A model generated the notes under the pieces. That model searched no databases, was not told the origin of the DNA, and saw nothing but the letters and a program-made list of their open reading frames with translations. A stretch of DNA of 64,000 bases from JAJDFU01 sp964641965 (lineage in GTDB: Bacteria > Bacteroidota > Bacteroidia > Chitinophagales > Saprospiraceae), in the NCBI GenBank assembly GCA_964641965.1, contig CAZXLD010000003.1:124001-188000 (forward strand), given 5' to 3'. This document shows positions 63,561 through 64,000 of the stretch, piece after piece. How positions within the stretch are numbered: the stretch's first letter is position 1; every line of letters begins with the position of its first letter. Position numbers and translations under genes: made by a program.

Positions 63561-64000
63561 CTAGCCCAAATCAAATTGTATCCCCTGCGCCAACGGCAAA
63601 TCCGTACTGTAATTGATCGTATTCGTTTGCCTGCGCATGTAAGCTTTCCAGGCATCGGACCCACTCTCGCGGCCACCACCGGTTTCCTTTTCTCCACCAA
63701 AGGCGCCCCCGATCTCCGCACCACTGGTTCCAATATTTACATTGGCAATACCGCAATCCGACCCACTGGCGGAAAGGAAGTACTCCGCCTCCCTTAGATC
63801 GTTGGTCATGATGGCCGAACTCAGCCCTTGGGGAACGCCGTTTTGGATAGCTATGGCTTCCTCGATATCGCTGTAGCGGATCAGGTACAGGATGGGCGCA
63901 AACGTTTCTTCCTGTACAATGGGCCAGCTATTCTCTACTTCTGCAATACAAGGCCGCACAAAACAGCCACTTTCATAGCCTTCCCCCTCCAACACCCCGC
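63561..64000 (-). CDS. ALDH7-type aldehyde dehydrogenase, C-terminal part (5' partial)
   Basis: The frame is open to the right edge, so the N-terminal two thirds of the protein, including the catalytic Cys, lie outside the window. The visible 145 residues contain VQEETFAPILY, NGVPQGLSSAIMTNDL, GSDCGIANVNIGTSGAEIGG and FGGEKETGGGRESGSDAWK. These match aldehyde dehydrogenase family 7 (aminoadipate-semialdehyde or piperideine-6-carboxylate dehydrogenase), which acts in lysine breakdown. The oligomer-forming C-terminal end LAQGIQFDL is complete. Confidence 0.94.
   Translation of the reverse strand, partial: GVLEGEGYESGCFVRPCIAEVENSWPIVQEETFAPILYLIRYSDIEEAIAIQNGVPQGLSSAIMTNDLREAEYFLSASGSDCGIANVNIGTSGAEIGGAFGGEKETGGGRESGSDAWKAYMRRQTNTINYSTDLPLAQGIQFDLG

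Overview
The window looks like chromosomal DNA of a member of the Bacteroidota, most likely class Saprospiria (Lewinella/Haliscomenobacter-like). The case rests on families largely or mostly confined to that phylum (DUF4175, DUF4837, DUF3127, DUF2723/GT117, paired OmpH/Skp genes before murI, a 31-residue mS38-like basic protein), on -7 elements of the TAnnTTTG type, and on an EAD11 effector-associated domain of the kind common in Saprospiria. The genus assignment is inference. No tRNA, rRNA, CRISPR array, transposase or prophage gene was found.

Layout. 1-3246: 5'-truncated MscS channel, two OmpH/Skp chaperones and glutamate racemase. 3247-7334: an accessory island on the minus strand holding a Uma2-type nuclease, an internally deleted copy of a secreted protein, a 5'-truncated formylglycine-generating-enzyme (SUMF1) fragment, an EAD11 protein with four membrane helices, and the intact secreted protein, whose gene overlaps the EAD11 gene. 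7335-16430: trmB, an unknown secreted protein, dapD, pth, a 40-residue lipoprotein, RNase G, the mS38-like mini-protein, a TPR protein, HU, yicC and gmk. 16458-25100: OmpA-type lipoprotein, alpha/beta hydrolase, M1 aminopeptidase and a giant Gln/Glu-rich DUF4175 membrane protein. 25132-34144: RsbW-like kinase, ybeY, the overlapping thrA-thrB-thrC operon, mevalonate decarboxylase, a rhodanese lipoprotein and an alpha-oxoamine synthase of the sphingolipid/sulfonolipid type. 34209-46482: an unusual NRAMP-family transporter, GT2 glycosyltransferase, MoxR, DUF4837 lipoprotein, htpG, M28 peptidase, rpiB and a DUF2723 glycosyltransferase. 46735-53343: small membrane protein, RluA-type pseudouridine synthase, rsmG, an OB-fold DUF3127 protein with an SSB-like tail, a Trp-rich secreted protein, peroxiredoxin, M23 peptidase, aat and ctaA. 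53344-53877: a 534-bp AT-rich gap with DnaA-box-like motifs. 53878-64000: SRAP/HMCES, dtd, MazG-like, hydrolase, SpoIIE phosphatase, TM2-TPR-SHOCT protein, CBS-ACT protein, Omp85 barrel, nadK, cyclase, an unknown membrane protein and the 3' end of an ALDH7-type dehydrogenase.

How the genes work together. Most are housekeeping: envelope biogenesis (OmpH, MurI, Omp85, M23, OmpA), translation and its quality control (Pth, YbeY, RsmG, TrmB, RluA, Dtd, Aat), and Lys/Thr synthesis (DapD, ThrABC). The RsbW-like kinase and the SpoIIE phosphatase, 31 kb apart, could be two parts of one partner-switch pathway. A perfect 16-bp parS palindrome at 30923-30938 suggests an origin-proximal part of the chromosome, and the gap at 53344-53877 is the best origin candidate inside the window.

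The best candidate for an undescribed system is the 3.3-7.0 kb island. Its core is a translationally coupled pair, secreted protein plus EAD11-4TM protein, with eroded remains of a second copy and of a SUMF1 component beside it.
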